A stretch of 35,616 bases of DNA, taken from contig JAQUWR010000004.1 in assembly GCA_028692745.1 (NCBI GenBank), positions 1-35,616 on the forward strand. Reading direction: 5' to 3'. Both the position numbers and the translations under genes were made by a program. A model generated the notes under the pieces. That model worked only from the letters and a program-made list of their open reading frames with translations. It had not been told where the DNA came from and did not search any database. Below, piece after piece: positions 23,606 through 31,582 of the stretch. The stretch's first letter is position 1. Every line of letters begins with the position of its first letter. Source of the DNA: Minisyncoccota bacterium (GTDB lineage: Bacteria; Patescibacteriota; Minisyncoccia; Minisyncoccales; Minisyncoccaceae).

Positions 23606-24732
23606 ATTTTAATTGGCATTACTACATATAAATAACTTGAATCTCCTACCGGCCTTATTATCGAAGGACCATCGTCTCCTTGAAATTCAAATGTTATTTC
23701 AGAGCTTTTAATATTAACAAGTCCATCAATTAAAAACTTCCAATTAAAAGAAACTTTTAATTCACTTCCTTCAATTTTAGCAGGAAGACTAATATTAGCT
23801 TCCCCTATATCAGCGTCCTGGCTAAATATTTCCAAATTTTTAGATATCTTTAAAATAATTTCATTTGTTCTTCCTCCAAAAATACCAGCTGCTTTAACTT
23901 GTTTTAAAAACTCATCTTTATTAACTGTAATTTTTGTTTTTCCTTCTTTAGGAATAATTTCTTGATAAGAAGGGTACTCTCCTTCAATTTGTCTTGAAAT
24001 TAAATTTATTTCTGGATGATCAACTGTTGATAAAAAAGTTTCAAATAATACTTGTGATTCAGATAAATATATTCTTAAAGATTTATCTTCTTCGTTAATT
24101 ATGTTAATTAATTCTTTAGCTGATCTTTGAGGAAGAATAAAATTAACTTCTTCGTTAAACATATTTTTATACCCTTGTTTGTTAGGAAAAGATATTGTTT
24201 TTTCAGACAACCTAAAACTGTCTGTTGCTACTAATTTAACAATATCTTTTTGAAAAGAAAAATACACTCCTGATATTTCTGGTTTTATTTGAGACAAACT
24301 TACAACATCTACAACATTTATTAGTCCTTCTTTTATTTTTTTACTATTTATTTCAATAAAATTATCTTTAGAAAAACCAGGAATAATAGGAAAATCATCA
24401 GCAGAAAAACCTTTAACTTGTGTTTTATAGTTTTTCCCTTCAATGGTTAAAGTGTTTCCTTTTTCTTTAATATTTACTTTTTCATCCGTTAAGACCCCTG
24501 CTATTTGATTTAATAATTTTGCTGGTACAGCTATTTTTCCTTCTTTTTCAGTTTTACACATTCCCCACCATTGTATGCCTAGTTCTAAATCTGTAGCAGA
24601 AATTTTAATAAAATTAGATAATACTTCTATTAACACATTATCTAAAATTGGTAAGGTTAAATTTTTACCAGTTATTTTTTCTACAATATTTATTCCTTTT
24701 TTAAATTCTTTTGATAAAATTGTAAAGTTCAT
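23602..24732 (-). CDS. dnaN: DNA polymerase III beta sliding clamp
   Basis: Processivity clamp encircling DNA, 376 residues, three repeats of the clamp fold. Features: MNFTILSKEFKKGINIVEKI, LPILDNVLIEV, ATDLELGIQW, the AGVL and GEYPSYQEIIPKE segments of domain two, and the C-terminal hydrophobic-pocket residues ending in SYLYVVMPIKI. It lies 236 bases downstream of dnaA on the same strand, the classic order dnaA-dnaN. It overlaps the end of the PBP gene by 4 bases at the 3' side. Confidence 0.97.
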   Translation of the reverse strand: MNFTILSKEFKKGINIVEKITGKNLTLPILDNVLIEVLSNFIKISATDLELGIQWWGMCKTEKEGKIAVPAKLLNQIAGVLTDEKVNIKEKGNTLTIEGKNYKTQVKGFSADDFPIIPGFSKDNFIEINSKKIKEGLINVVDVVSLSQIKPEISGVYFSFQKDIVKLVATDSFRLSEKTISFPNKQGYKNMFNEEVNFILPQRSAKELINIINEEDKSLRIYLSESQVLFETFLSTVDHPEINLISRQIEGEYPSYQEIIPKEGKTKITVNKDEFLKQVKAAGIFGGRTNEIILKISKNLEIFSQDADIGEANISLPAKIEGSELKVSFNWKFLIDGLVNIKSSEITFEFQGDDGPSIIRPVGDSSYLYVVMPIKI

Positions 24733-24968
24733 ATTATTAATTATTATTTAAATTATTTTTTAAGTTATTATTAATATTAGTTTTAATTATTTTGGGGACA
24801 AACTATTTTTTCTCTTTATTTTTTAATATTTTATATTTAATTTTCTTTGGAATAACTGGGGAAAAAAAGAGTAGATTTTATGAATAAGTTTTGGTAAAAA
24901 TTTTTATGGTTTTTTTATTTAAAATTAATCTATATTTTTTCCTTTTTGTTTCCTCATTTTGTTAACAC
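24733..24968. other. AT-rich dnaA-dnaN spacer
   Basis: A 236-base gap that is almost all A and T. No open frame, clear promoter or hairpin with a T run was found. One weak DnaA-box-like 9-mer (TATGAATAA, 24879-24887, 7 of 9) is present. It could be part of a bipartite origin or a long dnaN leader; nothing visible decides this. Confidence 0.4.
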
Positions 24969-26330
24969 TTAATTACTATAAATTCTTTGTAAAATTAATT
25001 CTATTTCTTGGTGTGTCTTTTCCTCTTCTTCTTCTAATTTTTCAATTAACTGACAAGAATGAATAACGGTAGTGTGATCTTTTCCGCCAAACTTTCTTCC
25101 AATTTCAGAAAAAGACATTTTTAATTCTTTTTTCAATAAATACATAGCGATTTGTCTTGGTTTAGAAAATTCTTTTTTCCTAGAAGTAAAAAACATGTTT
25201 CCATTGGGAATATCATAAAATTCAGTAACAGCTTGGATTATTTTTTTATAATTAGTAATTTTAGACGGAGAAATAATTAAATTTTTTAATAATTTTTTTG
25301 CTTCCTCTAAAGAAGGATTTTTATTATTAGTTTTTTTAAAGATTATTAGTCTATTTAAAGCACTTTCTAGTTCTCTAATGTTTCTTTGAATATTGTTTGC
25401 AACATAATCAAGAACGTCTTTTGATAAATCAGCACCTTTTTCTTCACTTTTTTTTCTTAAAATAGCTATCCTTGTTTCATAATCAGGAGAAGACATGTCT
25501 GTTATCATCCCACCCTTAAATCTTGATTTTAATCTTTCTGTTATAGCGGGGATAGTATTAGGATGTCTATCAGAAGACAATATTATTTGTTTGTTTTTTT
25601 GGTATAAAGAATTAAATGTATGGAAAAATTCTTCTTGAGTTTTATCTTTACCAGCAATAAATTGAATATCATCAACAATTAAAACATCTAGTTCTCTTAA
25701 GCTCTTTTTTAATTCTTCTATGTTATGATTTTTAATAGAATTAACAATAACAGAAATCATTTTTTCGGCAGGAAGGTATTTTATTCTTTTCTCAGGACTA
25801 TCTTCTTTAATTTTATTTCCAATTGCTTGAATAAGGTGTGTTTTTCCTAGTCCTACCCCACCGTAAATAAATAATGGATTATAGTTTTTACCTGGTTCTT
25901 CTACAACTGCTGTTGCCGCAGCATAACACATCTCATTAAAGGGGCCGACAATAAAACTTTCAAAAGTATAGCGAGGATTTAAATTGGTGTCTTTGTTTGT
26001 TTCTAATTCTTTAAATCCTAATTGTTCAGTTAAGACATCGTCTTTTCCAATGGTTTTTTTCCCGCTTACTATTTTTTTTGTTTTTCCTGGGTCAACAGAA
26101 AAAGAAACGTTTTTAATGTTTTCGTCAATCGTATGAAGAATTTTTAAAATGTCTTTGCTGTATTTTTGTTCTAGCCATTCTTTAGAAAAAGAATTAGGAA
26201 CAGAAACAACAACAATATCATTTTCAAAAGAAAGTATTTTGGTGTTAGCAAACCACGTAGCAAAATTAGCAGGAGAAATATTTAATTGTATTTGGGCAAG
26301 TACTGTTTGCCAAAGGTTTTCTAATTCCAT
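24969..26330 (-). CDS. dnaA: Chromosomal replication initiator DnaA
   Basis: AAA+ initiator that binds DnaA boxes and melts the origin. Domain I is at 1-75 (LWQTVLAQIQLNISPANFATWF), a short linker at about 80-115, then the AAA+ domain with Walker A GGVGLGKTH (157-165) and Walker B VLIVDDIQFIAGK (Asp220/Asp221), and domain IV with the signature FGGKDHTTVIHSCQLIEKL near 415-430 that reads the box. At 453 residues it is full length. A TTGCTT-17-TATAAT promoter lies upstream. The gene is divergent from rpmH with the putative oriC between. Confidence 0.98.
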   Translation of the reverse strand: MELENLWQTVLAQIQLNISPANFATWFANTKILSFENDIVVVSVPNSFSKEWLEQKYSKDILKILHTIDENIKNVSFSVDPGKTKKIVSGKKTIGKDDVLTEQLGFKELETNKDTNLNPRYTFESFIVGPFNEMCYAAATAVVEEPGKNYNPLFIYGGVGLGKTHLIQAIGNKIKEDSPEKRIKYLPAEKMISVIVNSIKNHNIEELKKSLRELDVLIVDDIQFIAGKDKTQEEFFHTFNSLYQKNKQIILSSDRHPNTIPAITERLKSRFKGGMITDMSSPDYETRIAILRKKSEEKGADLSKDVLDYVANNIQRNIRELESALNRLIIFKKTNNKNPSLEEAKKLLKNLIISPSKITNYKKIIQAVTEFYDIPNGNMFFTSRKKEFSKPRQIAMYLLKKELKMSFSEIGRKFGGKDHTTVIHSCQLIEKLEEEEEKTHQEIELILQRIYSN

Positions 26331-26355
26331 AAGTTTCTTTAATTATACTAGATTT

Positions 26356-26384
26356 ATTATATTAAATAAAGCCAAACAAAGCAA
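26356..26384 (-). promoter_or_regulatory. Promoter of dnaA
   Basis: Minus-strand TTGCTT (26379-26384), 17-base spacer, TATAAT (26356-26361). A second TATAAT (26342-26347) lies closer to the gene. The DnaA boxes lie about 35 bases upstream of the -35, so feedback by DnaA is possible. Confidence 0.68.
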
Positions 26385-26418
26385 AAGTCCTTATAGAATA
26401 AAGAGGTTATTAATTATA

Positions 26419-26438
26419 TGTGGATAAGTGGTTGATAA
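26419..26438. repeat. Pair of DnaA boxes
   Basis: TGTGGATAA (26419-26427) is the exact complement of the consensus TTATCCACA. GGTTGATAA (26430-26438) reads TTATCAACC, one base off the looser TTATCNACA. They are in the same orientation with starts 11 bases apart, about one helical turn, a spacing that favours cooperative binding. Confidence 0.75.
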
Positions 26439-26458
26439 TTTGTTTAGAAAAATAAATA

Positions 26459-26487
26459 TTGACCTAACGCTTATTTTTTGATATGTT
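26459..26487 (+). promoter_or_regulatory. Promoter of rpmH-rnpA-yidC-khpB
   Basis: TTGACC (26459-26464), 17-base spacer, TATGTT (26482-26487), predicted start near 26494, 22 bases before the rpmH ATG. A TATATA (26504-26509) ending 6 bases before the ATG is a possible second, leaderless start without a well-placed -35. Confidence 0.55.
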
Positions 26488-26515
26488 TAATTTATTAAAT
26501 TAATATATACTTAAT

Positions 26516-26656
26516 ATGCAACAAGCAACAACATATAAACCAAAAAAGAAAAAGAGAAAGAGAACGCATGGTTTTATGAAAAGAACAGAAACCCCAAGCG
26601 GAAAAAAGGTTTTAAAAAAGAGAAGAAATAAAGGAAGAGCAAAGCTCACTGTTTAA
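26516..26656 (+). CDS. rpmH: 50S ribosomal protein L34
   Basis: A 46-residue, highly basic protein: the start [20 protein letters not shown] is followed by [20 protein letters not shown] and the ending RAKLTV. The THGF...M-x-T-x-x-G-x-x-V-L-x-x-R-R-x-K-G-R pattern is the L34 signature. The stop TAA at 26654-26656 shares its last A with the rnpA ATG (TAATG), so the two are coupled. rpmH next to dnaA and rnpA is the textbook origin order. Confidence 0.95.
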   Translation: MQQATTYKPKKKKRKRTHGFMKRTETPSGKKVLKKRRNKGRAKLTV

Positions 26657-26988
26657 TGTTGCCTAAAGAAAACAGGCTAAAAAAGAAAAAGGACTTTGAA
26701 AGAGTTTTTGAAAAAGGAAAAACCATAAAAGGAAATAGTTTATACTTAAAAGTTCTAAAAACAGAAGAACCTTTTATGAGAATTGGGTTTGTTGTTTCTA
26801 AAAAAGTTTCTCTTCAAGCAGTAGAAAGAAACAAAATAAAAAGAAGGCTAAGAGAATCTATAAAAAAGATTTCAATAAAAAATAAGTTTGACGCTATTGT
26901 TATTGCTTTGCCTAAAATTAAAAAAAATACCTTTGAAGAAATTAAGCAAGACATAGAAGAAACCTTTAAAAAAATAAACAATGTTTGA
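26656..26988 (+). CDS. rnpA: Ribonuclease P protein component
   Basis: Protein subunit of RNase P, which trims tRNA 5' ends with the RNA subunit. The 110 residues show LPKENRLKKKKDFERVFEKG, the FVVSKKVSLQAVERNKIKRR RNR-type motif (VERNKIKRRLRE) and the basic helix. It is coupled to rpmH by a shared base and overlaps yidC by 8 bases. The RNA subunit gene is not in the window. Confidence 0.95.
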   Translation: MLPKENRLKKKKDFERVFEKGKTIKGNSLYLKVLKTEEPFMRIGFVVSKKVSLQAVERNKIKRRLRESIKKISIKNKFDAIVIALPKIKKNTFEEIKQDIEETFKKINNV

Positions 26989-27697
26989 AATAATAGGTAA
27001 TATTTTTAATGTTTGTCTTTATCAGCCTTTGCTGAATTTTTTGGTACTTTTATATAATTTTTTAGGAAATTTTGGTTTATCAATTATTGTTTTAACCTTA
27101 ATTATAAAAGTAGCAACCAATCCTTTAAATAAAAAATCTTTAGAATCGCAAAAGAAAATGACAGAAATGCAACCTTTAATTAAAGAGTTGCAAAAGAAAT
27201 ATAAAGACAAAGAGCAGCAAGGAAGAGAGTTACTTAAACTTTATCAAGAACACAAATTTAATCCTTTTGCTGGTATTCTTGTTCTTTTTTTACAGCTCCC
27301 TATTTTATGGGCTTTGTTTAGGGTTTTTCAAGCTGGAATAGAAATAAGCAAAATAGGACCATTTATTTATTCTTTTATTCCTGTTCCAGAAATAATAAAT
27401 CCAATGTTTTTAAGCATTGATTTATCTCAACCAAGTATATTAATAGCAATTATTACAGCAGTAACACAGTTTATTCAAGTAAAAACTACACCAATGCAAC
27501 CTGCTAAAAAAGAAGGAGATAAAGAAAAAGATCAAATGGAGCAAATGACGGAAATGATTCAAAAGCAAACTTTATTTATTATCCCAATTATTACTTTTTT
27601 TGTTTTGTTTAAATTACCAGCAGCTTTAGGTTTGTATTGGATGTTAACTACAATTTTAAACATTTTCCAACAAAGAAAAATATTTAATAAAAAATAA
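26981..27697 (+). CDS. yidC: Membrane protein insertase YidC/Oxa1
   Basis: Insertase that places proteins into the cytoplasmic membrane, alone or with Sec. The 238 residues lack the large periplasmic domain of proteobacterial YidC and correspond to the conserved five-helix core. The first core helix LSIIVLTLIIKVATNPL carries Lys43 where the groove Arg usually sits. QPLIKELQKKYKDKEQQ is the cytoplasmic hairpin, and FAGILVLFLQLPILWALFRV is the next helix. The tail is basic (FNKK), as in forms that touch the ribosome. No N-terminal lipobox is evident. It precedes khpB by 2 bases. Confidence 0.95.
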   Translation: MFEIIGNIFNVCLYQPLLNFLVLLYNFLGNFGLSIIVLTLIIKVATNPLNKKSLESQKKMTEMQPLIKELQKKYKDKEQQGRELLKLYQEHKFNPFAGILVLFLQLPILWALFRVFQAGIEISKIGPFIYSFIPVPEIINPMFLSIDLSQPSILIAIITAVTQFIQVKTTPMQPAKKEGDKEKDQMEQMTEMIQKQTLFIIPIITFFVLFKLPAALGLYWMLTTILNIFQQRKIFNKK

Positions 27698-27699
27698 AC

Positions 27700-28167
27700 A
27701 TGGAAGAAAAAGAAGAAATCGAAAAAATAATTAAAGAGTTTTTTTTAAAAGCAGGATCAGAAGCTGAAATTAAAAAAATAAATATAGAAAAAGAAGAAGA
27801 TGGTAGAGAATCTTTAGTTGTTAATATTAAAACTAAAGAAGCTAATATTTTTATTGGAAAACAAGGACTCGTTCTTTCTGACACGCAATTATTATTAAGA
27901 AAGATAATAAAAAAGAAAACACAAAAAGATTATTTTTTAAATTTAGACATTGATGATTATAAAAAATACAAAGAAGATTATTTAAGAGAGTTAGCTCAAA
28001 ATACTGCTAATGAAGCGATTAGAGATAAAGAAAAAAAAGAATTATTATTGCCGGCTTCTTTTGATAGAAGAATAGTCCACCTAGAATTAGAAAAAAAACT
28101 AGACGTTAAAATTGAAAGTGTTGGAGAAGGAGAAAATAGAAAAATTATTATAGAGCCAATACTTTAA
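27700..28167 (+). CDS. KhpB/Jag-type RNA-binding protein (KH and R3H)
   Basis: A 155-residue protein of the Jag/SpoIIIJ-associated family. A KH domain lies at about 40-85 with the GxxG loop as IGKQGLVL, and an R3H domain at about 95-152 with FDRRIVHLELEK carrying the Arg-x3-His. The N-terminal Jag domain found in Firmicutes is missing. The family binds RNA and affects cell-wall and division genes in some bacteria. It follows yidC directly, as in most genomes with this origin block, and its 3' end overlaps convergent virB4 by 4 bases. Confidence 0.9.
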   Translation: MEEKEEIEKIIKEFFLKAGSEAEIKKINIEKEEDGRESLVVNIKTKEANIFIGKQGLVLSDTQLLLRKIIKKKTQKDYFLNLDIDDYKKYKEDYLRELAQNTANEAIRDKEKKELLLPASFDRRIVHLELEKKLDVKIESVGEGENRKIIIEPIL

Positions 28168-29945
28168 ACATTACTTTGACCGTATTTTTTAGCATCTCTA
28201 ATTTTAATAATCTCTTCAGGAGTAGTTGTTATTATTTGATCTTCAGTATATGAAGCAACAATACTAATAGCTACGTGTTTTTGTCCAGCGAAAAATATTC
28301 CCTCCCCTACAGGACTTTCTAAAAGAAGGAATTTTTCTTGTTCAGTTAAATTAAAAGTTTTTTGGACTAAGTCAATTGAAGCCGGGCTTTGCTTTAAAAG
28401 CAACTGTAAAGAAGAGTTGGTAATAATTGGTTTTCCGTAATCTGAGCTAATAAAGTCAGAAACATCTTGAGTAATAGTTGTTACTCCTAGCCAATACTTT
28501 CTAGCTCTTTTACATATTCCATACAAAAAGGAAGCTCCATCAGATTGTTTCATCATCCACCAAGCCTCATCTATAACTAAAATCCTCTTTTTAAGAGATA
28601 CTCTTATAGTATTCCAGATATAACGCATAACAATAAATAATGCGATTGGTCTTAATTCATCTTCCATATCTCTAATACCAAAAACAACTAAAGGTTTGTC
28701 CATTGAAAGGTTTGAACGTTGATTGAAGAAAGAAGCAAACGTTCCTTTAGTAAATTTTCTTAATCTTTCTACTAAGTTTTCTGCGCCTTGCATTGTTTCT
28801 AAAACAGACTCTAAGTCAGATAATATTGGAATGTTACTATTCCATTTTTTAGGATCAGAATAAGGAGTAATGTCTTTGGCAGCATAAGTTTCCATTAAGG
28901 CTCTATCCATAATCGCATCTTCTTCCGGAGTCATTCCGTTTAACATTATCCTCATTAATCCCACGAGGTTAATTATATTATTTCTTAAAACATCTTCTGG
29001 GGTTTCACCTTCTCTTGGTTCTGGTAAATCAAAAGGATTAATATGCGTTTCAGAGCTTAAAGATATTTTAAAGAAAGCTCCGTCAACAGCTTCAGTTAAT
29101 GGTTTATACTCATTTTCTGGATCAATAATAATACACCCGGTATCCATCATTAAAGACCTTAATACTTCCAGCTTTACAGCATAAGATTTTCCAGATCCTG
29201 ATTTAGCAAAAATAACCATGTTAGCGTTTTCTAAACTAAACCTATCAAAAAGAATAAGAGAGCGATTGTGTTTATTTACACCAAACAATATTCCCTCGTT
29301 AGAGCTTAAATCAAAAGATATAAAAGGAAATAAACTAGACAAAGGATCAGTATTTAAAGTGTTATGTATTTGAATAAGATCCATTCCATAAGGCATGCAA
29401 GAAATCATTCCTTCTTTTTGTTGAAGTAATGCTGGCTTAATATATATTAATCTTGATTCAAGAACAGACCTTATTTTTGTTTCGATTAACTCTAGTTCTT
29501 TTTTATTATCAGTATAAATTGTGATATATAAACCAAATTTAAACATTTTTTCTTGAGCGGTTTGAAGTTTATCTCTAAGGTCTTCTAAGTCTTGATAAGC
29601 AACCTCTAGGGCTGGGTCTCTGATTAAACCTTTTTCTTGTCTTTCAATTATTTCTGATTGTACTTCTGTTACACTTTTTCTTAGTTGTCTTAATATGGTT
29701 CCAGTTTCAATGGGATGAAAGAAGAAAGAAAGATCAAAAGGAACGTCCATGTTAATAATTGGAGCTAACCAGCCCATTGTTAGATAACGAGGATAAGAAA
29801 AAACAAAATATGTTTTAGCAATTTTTTCTTCAATGTTTACGAAGTTTTGATTTATTTCAATTGCCGGAGGAGCAATAATGTCCTTTATTCCAGTAACTTC
29901 TTGTTCAAATAATTTTTGTTTTTTAGGTTGGTTAAATAAATTCAT
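28164..29945 (-). CDS. VirB4/TraC-type conjugation ATPase
   Basis: ATPase of a type IV secretion-like system, 593 residues. The N-terminal half (about 1-230) matches the VirB4 N domain with SYPRYLTMGWLAPII and the LRQLRKSVTEVQSEIIERQE helix. Walker A FAKSGSGKSYAVKLE lies near 245-252. IIIDPENEYKPLTEAVDG, Walker B RILVIDEAWWMM (near 435) and the TTITQDVSDF sensor region complete the ATPase. It is 3 bases downstream of the TraC-like gene in a run with PrgI, and would energise substrate transfer or pilus assembly at the cytoplasmic face. Whether the cargo is DNA or protein is not shown. Confidence 0.94.
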   Translation of the reverse strand: MNLFNQPKKQKLFEQEVTGIKDIIAPPAIEINQNFVNIEEKIAKTYFVFSYPRYLTMGWLAPIINMDVPFDLSFFFHPIETGTILRQLRKSVTEVQSEIIERQEKGLIRDPALEVAYQDLEDLRDKLQTAQEKMFKFGLYITIYTDNKKELELIETKIRSVLESRLIYIKPALLQQKEGMISCMPYGMDLIQIHNTLNTDPLSSLFPFISFDLSSNEGILFGVNKHNRSLILFDRFSLENANMVIFAKSGSGKSYAVKLEVLRSLMMDTGCIIIDPENEYKPLTEAVDGAFFKISLSSETHINPFDLPEPREGETPEDVLRNNIINLVGLMRIMLNGMTPEEDAIMDRALMETYAAKDITPYSDPKKWNSNIPILSDLESVLETMQGAENLVERLRKFTKGTFASFFNQRSNLSMDKPLVVFGIRDMEDELRPIALFIVMRYIWNTIRVSLKKRILVIDEAWWMMKQSDGASFLYGICKRARKYWLGVTTITQDVSDFISSDYGKPIITNSSLQLLLKQSPASIDLVQKTFNLTEQEKFLLLESPVGEGIFFAGQKHVAISIVASYTEDQIITTTPEEIIKIRDAKKYGQSNV

Positions 29946-29948
29946 ATT

Positions 29949-30590
29949 TTATTTTATTAATTCAGGTGGCAAATCAGGGAAATAGCCCATTTCTGATTGT
30001 TTAGGATGATGTAAGCTCCACAAAAGCTCAACAATATCTTCTGTGTTTAAAGGAATTGATTTTAATCCGCAACGCTTTAAACCAAGAGATACATATTCCA
30101 TTCTTTGCCATAATTGATATTTTCCTGTTTGAAAATTTTGTTCAGTTAAATTAGCAGCACTAGGAGTTTGACTTTTTTTACTAGAAGAGGCTCCAGCTAT
30201 TTCAATTAAGGGATGATAAGGAACAATAACATAAAAATTTTTACTCATAATAGAACCCTCTGCTACAATTTCTTCAATAAATTTTCTATAATCAGCAGTT
30301 TGTATTTTAAGAAGTTCATTTTTTTGTTCGTTTTCTAATGTTCTAATTTTATCTATATAACCAGTAATATTTACTTTTCTTGAGCTAACAATTATTTGAC
30401 AAGAAAAATCTAAAGAATTTAAAAAGTTTTGAAAATTAAAAACAATAGCACTTTGTTCTTCTTCAGATTTTAAAGCAAAGTTAATAGAAGAAACCATTAA
30501 AATTGCTTTTAAGGATTTATCTTTCATTACCATGACACCCTCTCTTATTTGTTCAACTGGAATAAATTGTTGTGAGGAGTTTGCAGACAT
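29949..30590 (-). CDS. TraC-like domain protein of the secretion locus
   Basis: A 213-residue soluble protein resembling the N-terminal part of TraC/VirB4 (STSANSS-type opening, then VEQIREGVMVMKDKSLKAIL, FQNFLNSLDFSCQIIVSSRK and LENEQKNEL, ending LWSLHHPKQSEMG). It has no P-loop. In many Parcubacteria a separate TraC-like gene precedes virB4, and the two look like a split version of one longer protein. The order PrgI-TraC-VirB4 with 2-3-base gaps supports a joint complex. The exact role is inferred. Confidence 0.8.
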   Translation of the reverse strand: MSANSSQQFIPVEQIREGVMVMKDKSLKAILMVSSINFALKSEEEQSAIVFNFQNFLNSLDFSCQIIVSSRKVNITGYIDKIRTLENEQKNELLKIQTADYRKFIEEIVAEGSIMSKNFYVIVPYHPLIEIAGASSSKKSQTPSAANLTEQNFQTGKYQLWQRMEYVSLGLKRCGLKSIPLNTEDIVELLWSLHHPKQSEMGYFPDLPPELIK

Positions 30591-30591
30591 T

Positions 30592-30999
30592 TTAAAAATA
30601 TATTTTTTTATTTAATTTTTCGATTCGACCACTGTCTTTTATTTTTAATTTTGTTTTTTCTTCTTTTACTTCTACTTTATTTGATTTTTTAGTTGGAAGG
30701 AAAACAGGCGTTTCTTTTCTTTCCCATTTATATAATTTTGTATTTAAATTAAAGTTTATGAAATTTTTTATAACAAGCGGAATTCCTAATCCTTCAATTT
30801 TTACAAAAGCTAAGGCGAGCGCTATGCCGAATACAAGGCCGCAAATAAGAACATATAAAAAGAAATTGGTTTGGGCTAAAGAAAAGTATAAGAAAAAAGA
30901 AATTCCCAATGCTCCACCAATGTAAACACTTTGTTTTAAAGTAAATGGTCCTAAAAGTTTAGGATCATGTTCTATAAATTGTGGTACTTGAAATGGCAT
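30592..30999 (-). CDS. PrgI-family membrane protein
   Basis: A 135-residue protein starting MPFQVPQFIEHDPKLLGPFT, with two adjacent membrane helices (about 24-43 and 46-68) and a basic cytoplasmic tail. This is the PrgI-type pattern (VirB3-like), a membrane partner of VirB4 in Gram-positive-like type IV systems. The hydrophobic pair with LALAFVKIEGLGIP fits the family. It lies directly before the TraC-like gene. Confidence 0.88.
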   Translation of the reverse strand: MPFQVPQFIEHDPKLLGPFTLKQSVYIGGALGISFFLYFSLAQTNFFLYVLICGLVFGIALALAFVKIEGLGIPLVIKNFINFNLNTKLYKWERKETPVFLPTKKSNKVEVKEEKTKLKIKDSGRIEKLNKKIYF

Positions 31000-31001
31000 A
31001 A

Positions 31002-31445
31002 TTATAATACTTCCCTATAAGGGTCATAACTATCATATTTTATTGGTTTTTCTTTTTTTTCTATTATAGCATCTTTTTGAATTTTTGCATCTTCTTCTAG
31101 GGGAATATTTTCAAAATAATTATCACTATATATTTTATTTAAAGAAACTCTTAAATGTCTGAAAATAGCATACGTTAATTCTTTAATAATTTGATTAGCA
31201 ACAGATTCTTCAATATTTAATTCTAATTCTAAAGTAATTGGCAGTTCTTTTAAAGGAAGAAGTCCCATTAAAGTTCTTCCAGTGTATTTAGCAACCAAAG
31301 AAGATTGTTCTTCTGTTAAATTAAGACGACTGCAAATTGTTTTTACAGCTTCATTATTGTTTTCAGAAAAGATAGCTTCTTTTAAATCTTCAGGAAGCTT
31401 TTCATATGTTTTCCAGAAAAATTCTTTTGATGGTTCTTTTTCCAT
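31002..31445 (-). CDS. Unknown protein heading the secretion operon
   Basis: A 147-residue soluble, acidic protein with no membrane segment. It contains KLPEDLKEAIFSENNNEAVKTICSRLNLTEEQSSL and an ending rich in Lys and Glu. I do not recognise a family, though a gene of this length often sits at the head of PrgI-VirB4 runs in Parcubacteria-like genomes. It ends 3 bases before prgI and starts after a good promoter (31458-31487), so it is the first gene of the secretion operon. Its role, perhaps regulatory or chaperone-like, is unknown. Confidence 0.65.
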   Translation of the reverse strand: MEKEPSKEFFWKTYEKLPEDLKEAIFSENNNEAVKTICSRLNLTEEQSSLVAKYTGRTLMGLLPLKELPITLELELNIEESVANQIIKELTYAIFRHLRVSLNKIYSDNYFENIPLEEDAKIQKDAIIEKKEKPIKYDSYDPYREVL

Positions 31446-31457
31446 AATAATAATTGT

Positions 31458-31487
31458 ATTTTATCATACAAAGGAAGGGTTTATCAA
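31458..31487 (-). promoter_or_regulatory. Promoter of the PrgI-VirB4 operon
   Basis: Minus-strand TTGATA (31482-31487), 18-base spacer, TAAAAT (31458-31463), predicted start near 31451, only about 6 bases before the ATG at 31445. The -35 lies 8 bases from the divergent SPFH promoter, so the two share an upstream region. Confidence 0.62.
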
Positions 31488-31495
31488 GGGCAATA

Positions 31496-31524
31496 TTGAC
31501 AAATAAGTATTAATAGTTTATTAT
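31496..31524 (+). promoter_or_regulatory. Promoter of the SPFH gene
   Basis: Perfect TTGACA (31496-31501), 17-base spacer, TATTAT (31519-31524), predicted start near 31531. The 52-base leader ends in the Shine-Dalgarno AAAGGAG (31568-31574), 8 bases before the ATG at 31583. It is among the strongest promoter and ribosome-site pairs of the window. Confidence 0.82.
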
Positions 31525-31582
31525 ATATGTATACCCTAAAAGGGTTTATCGTAACTTGAAAACAAAAAAAGGAGAAAAGAAA

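Larger units (their letters stand above)
26331..26515. other. Putative chromosomal origin of replication (oriC)
   Basis: A 185-base AT-rich gap between dnaA (minus) and rpmH (plus). It contains a perfect DnaA box, a second near-perfect one 11 bases away, and a run of A/T next to rpmH that could be the unwinding element. Gene direction changes at this point and the block dnaN-dnaA-rpmH-rnpA-yidC-khpB is the classical origin neighbourhood. Only two good boxes are visible, so the origin is minimal or extends into the dnaA-dnaN gap. Assignment is by context and boxes, not by skew calculation. Confidence 0.65.

Noticed and set aside
24733-24968. Main origin in the dnaA-dnaN gap
   Set aside because: Only one weak DnaA-box-like 9-mer is present, whereas the dnaA-rpmH gap has a perfect one; kept only as a possible secondary part.
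26478-26511. TTGATA with TATACT as rpmH promoter
   Set aside because: The spacer would be 22 bases; TTGACC-17-TATGTT is better spaced.
31556-31558. TTG as the SPFH start
   Set aside because: No Shine-Dalgarno sequence there, while ATG 31583 has AAAGGAG at 8 bases.
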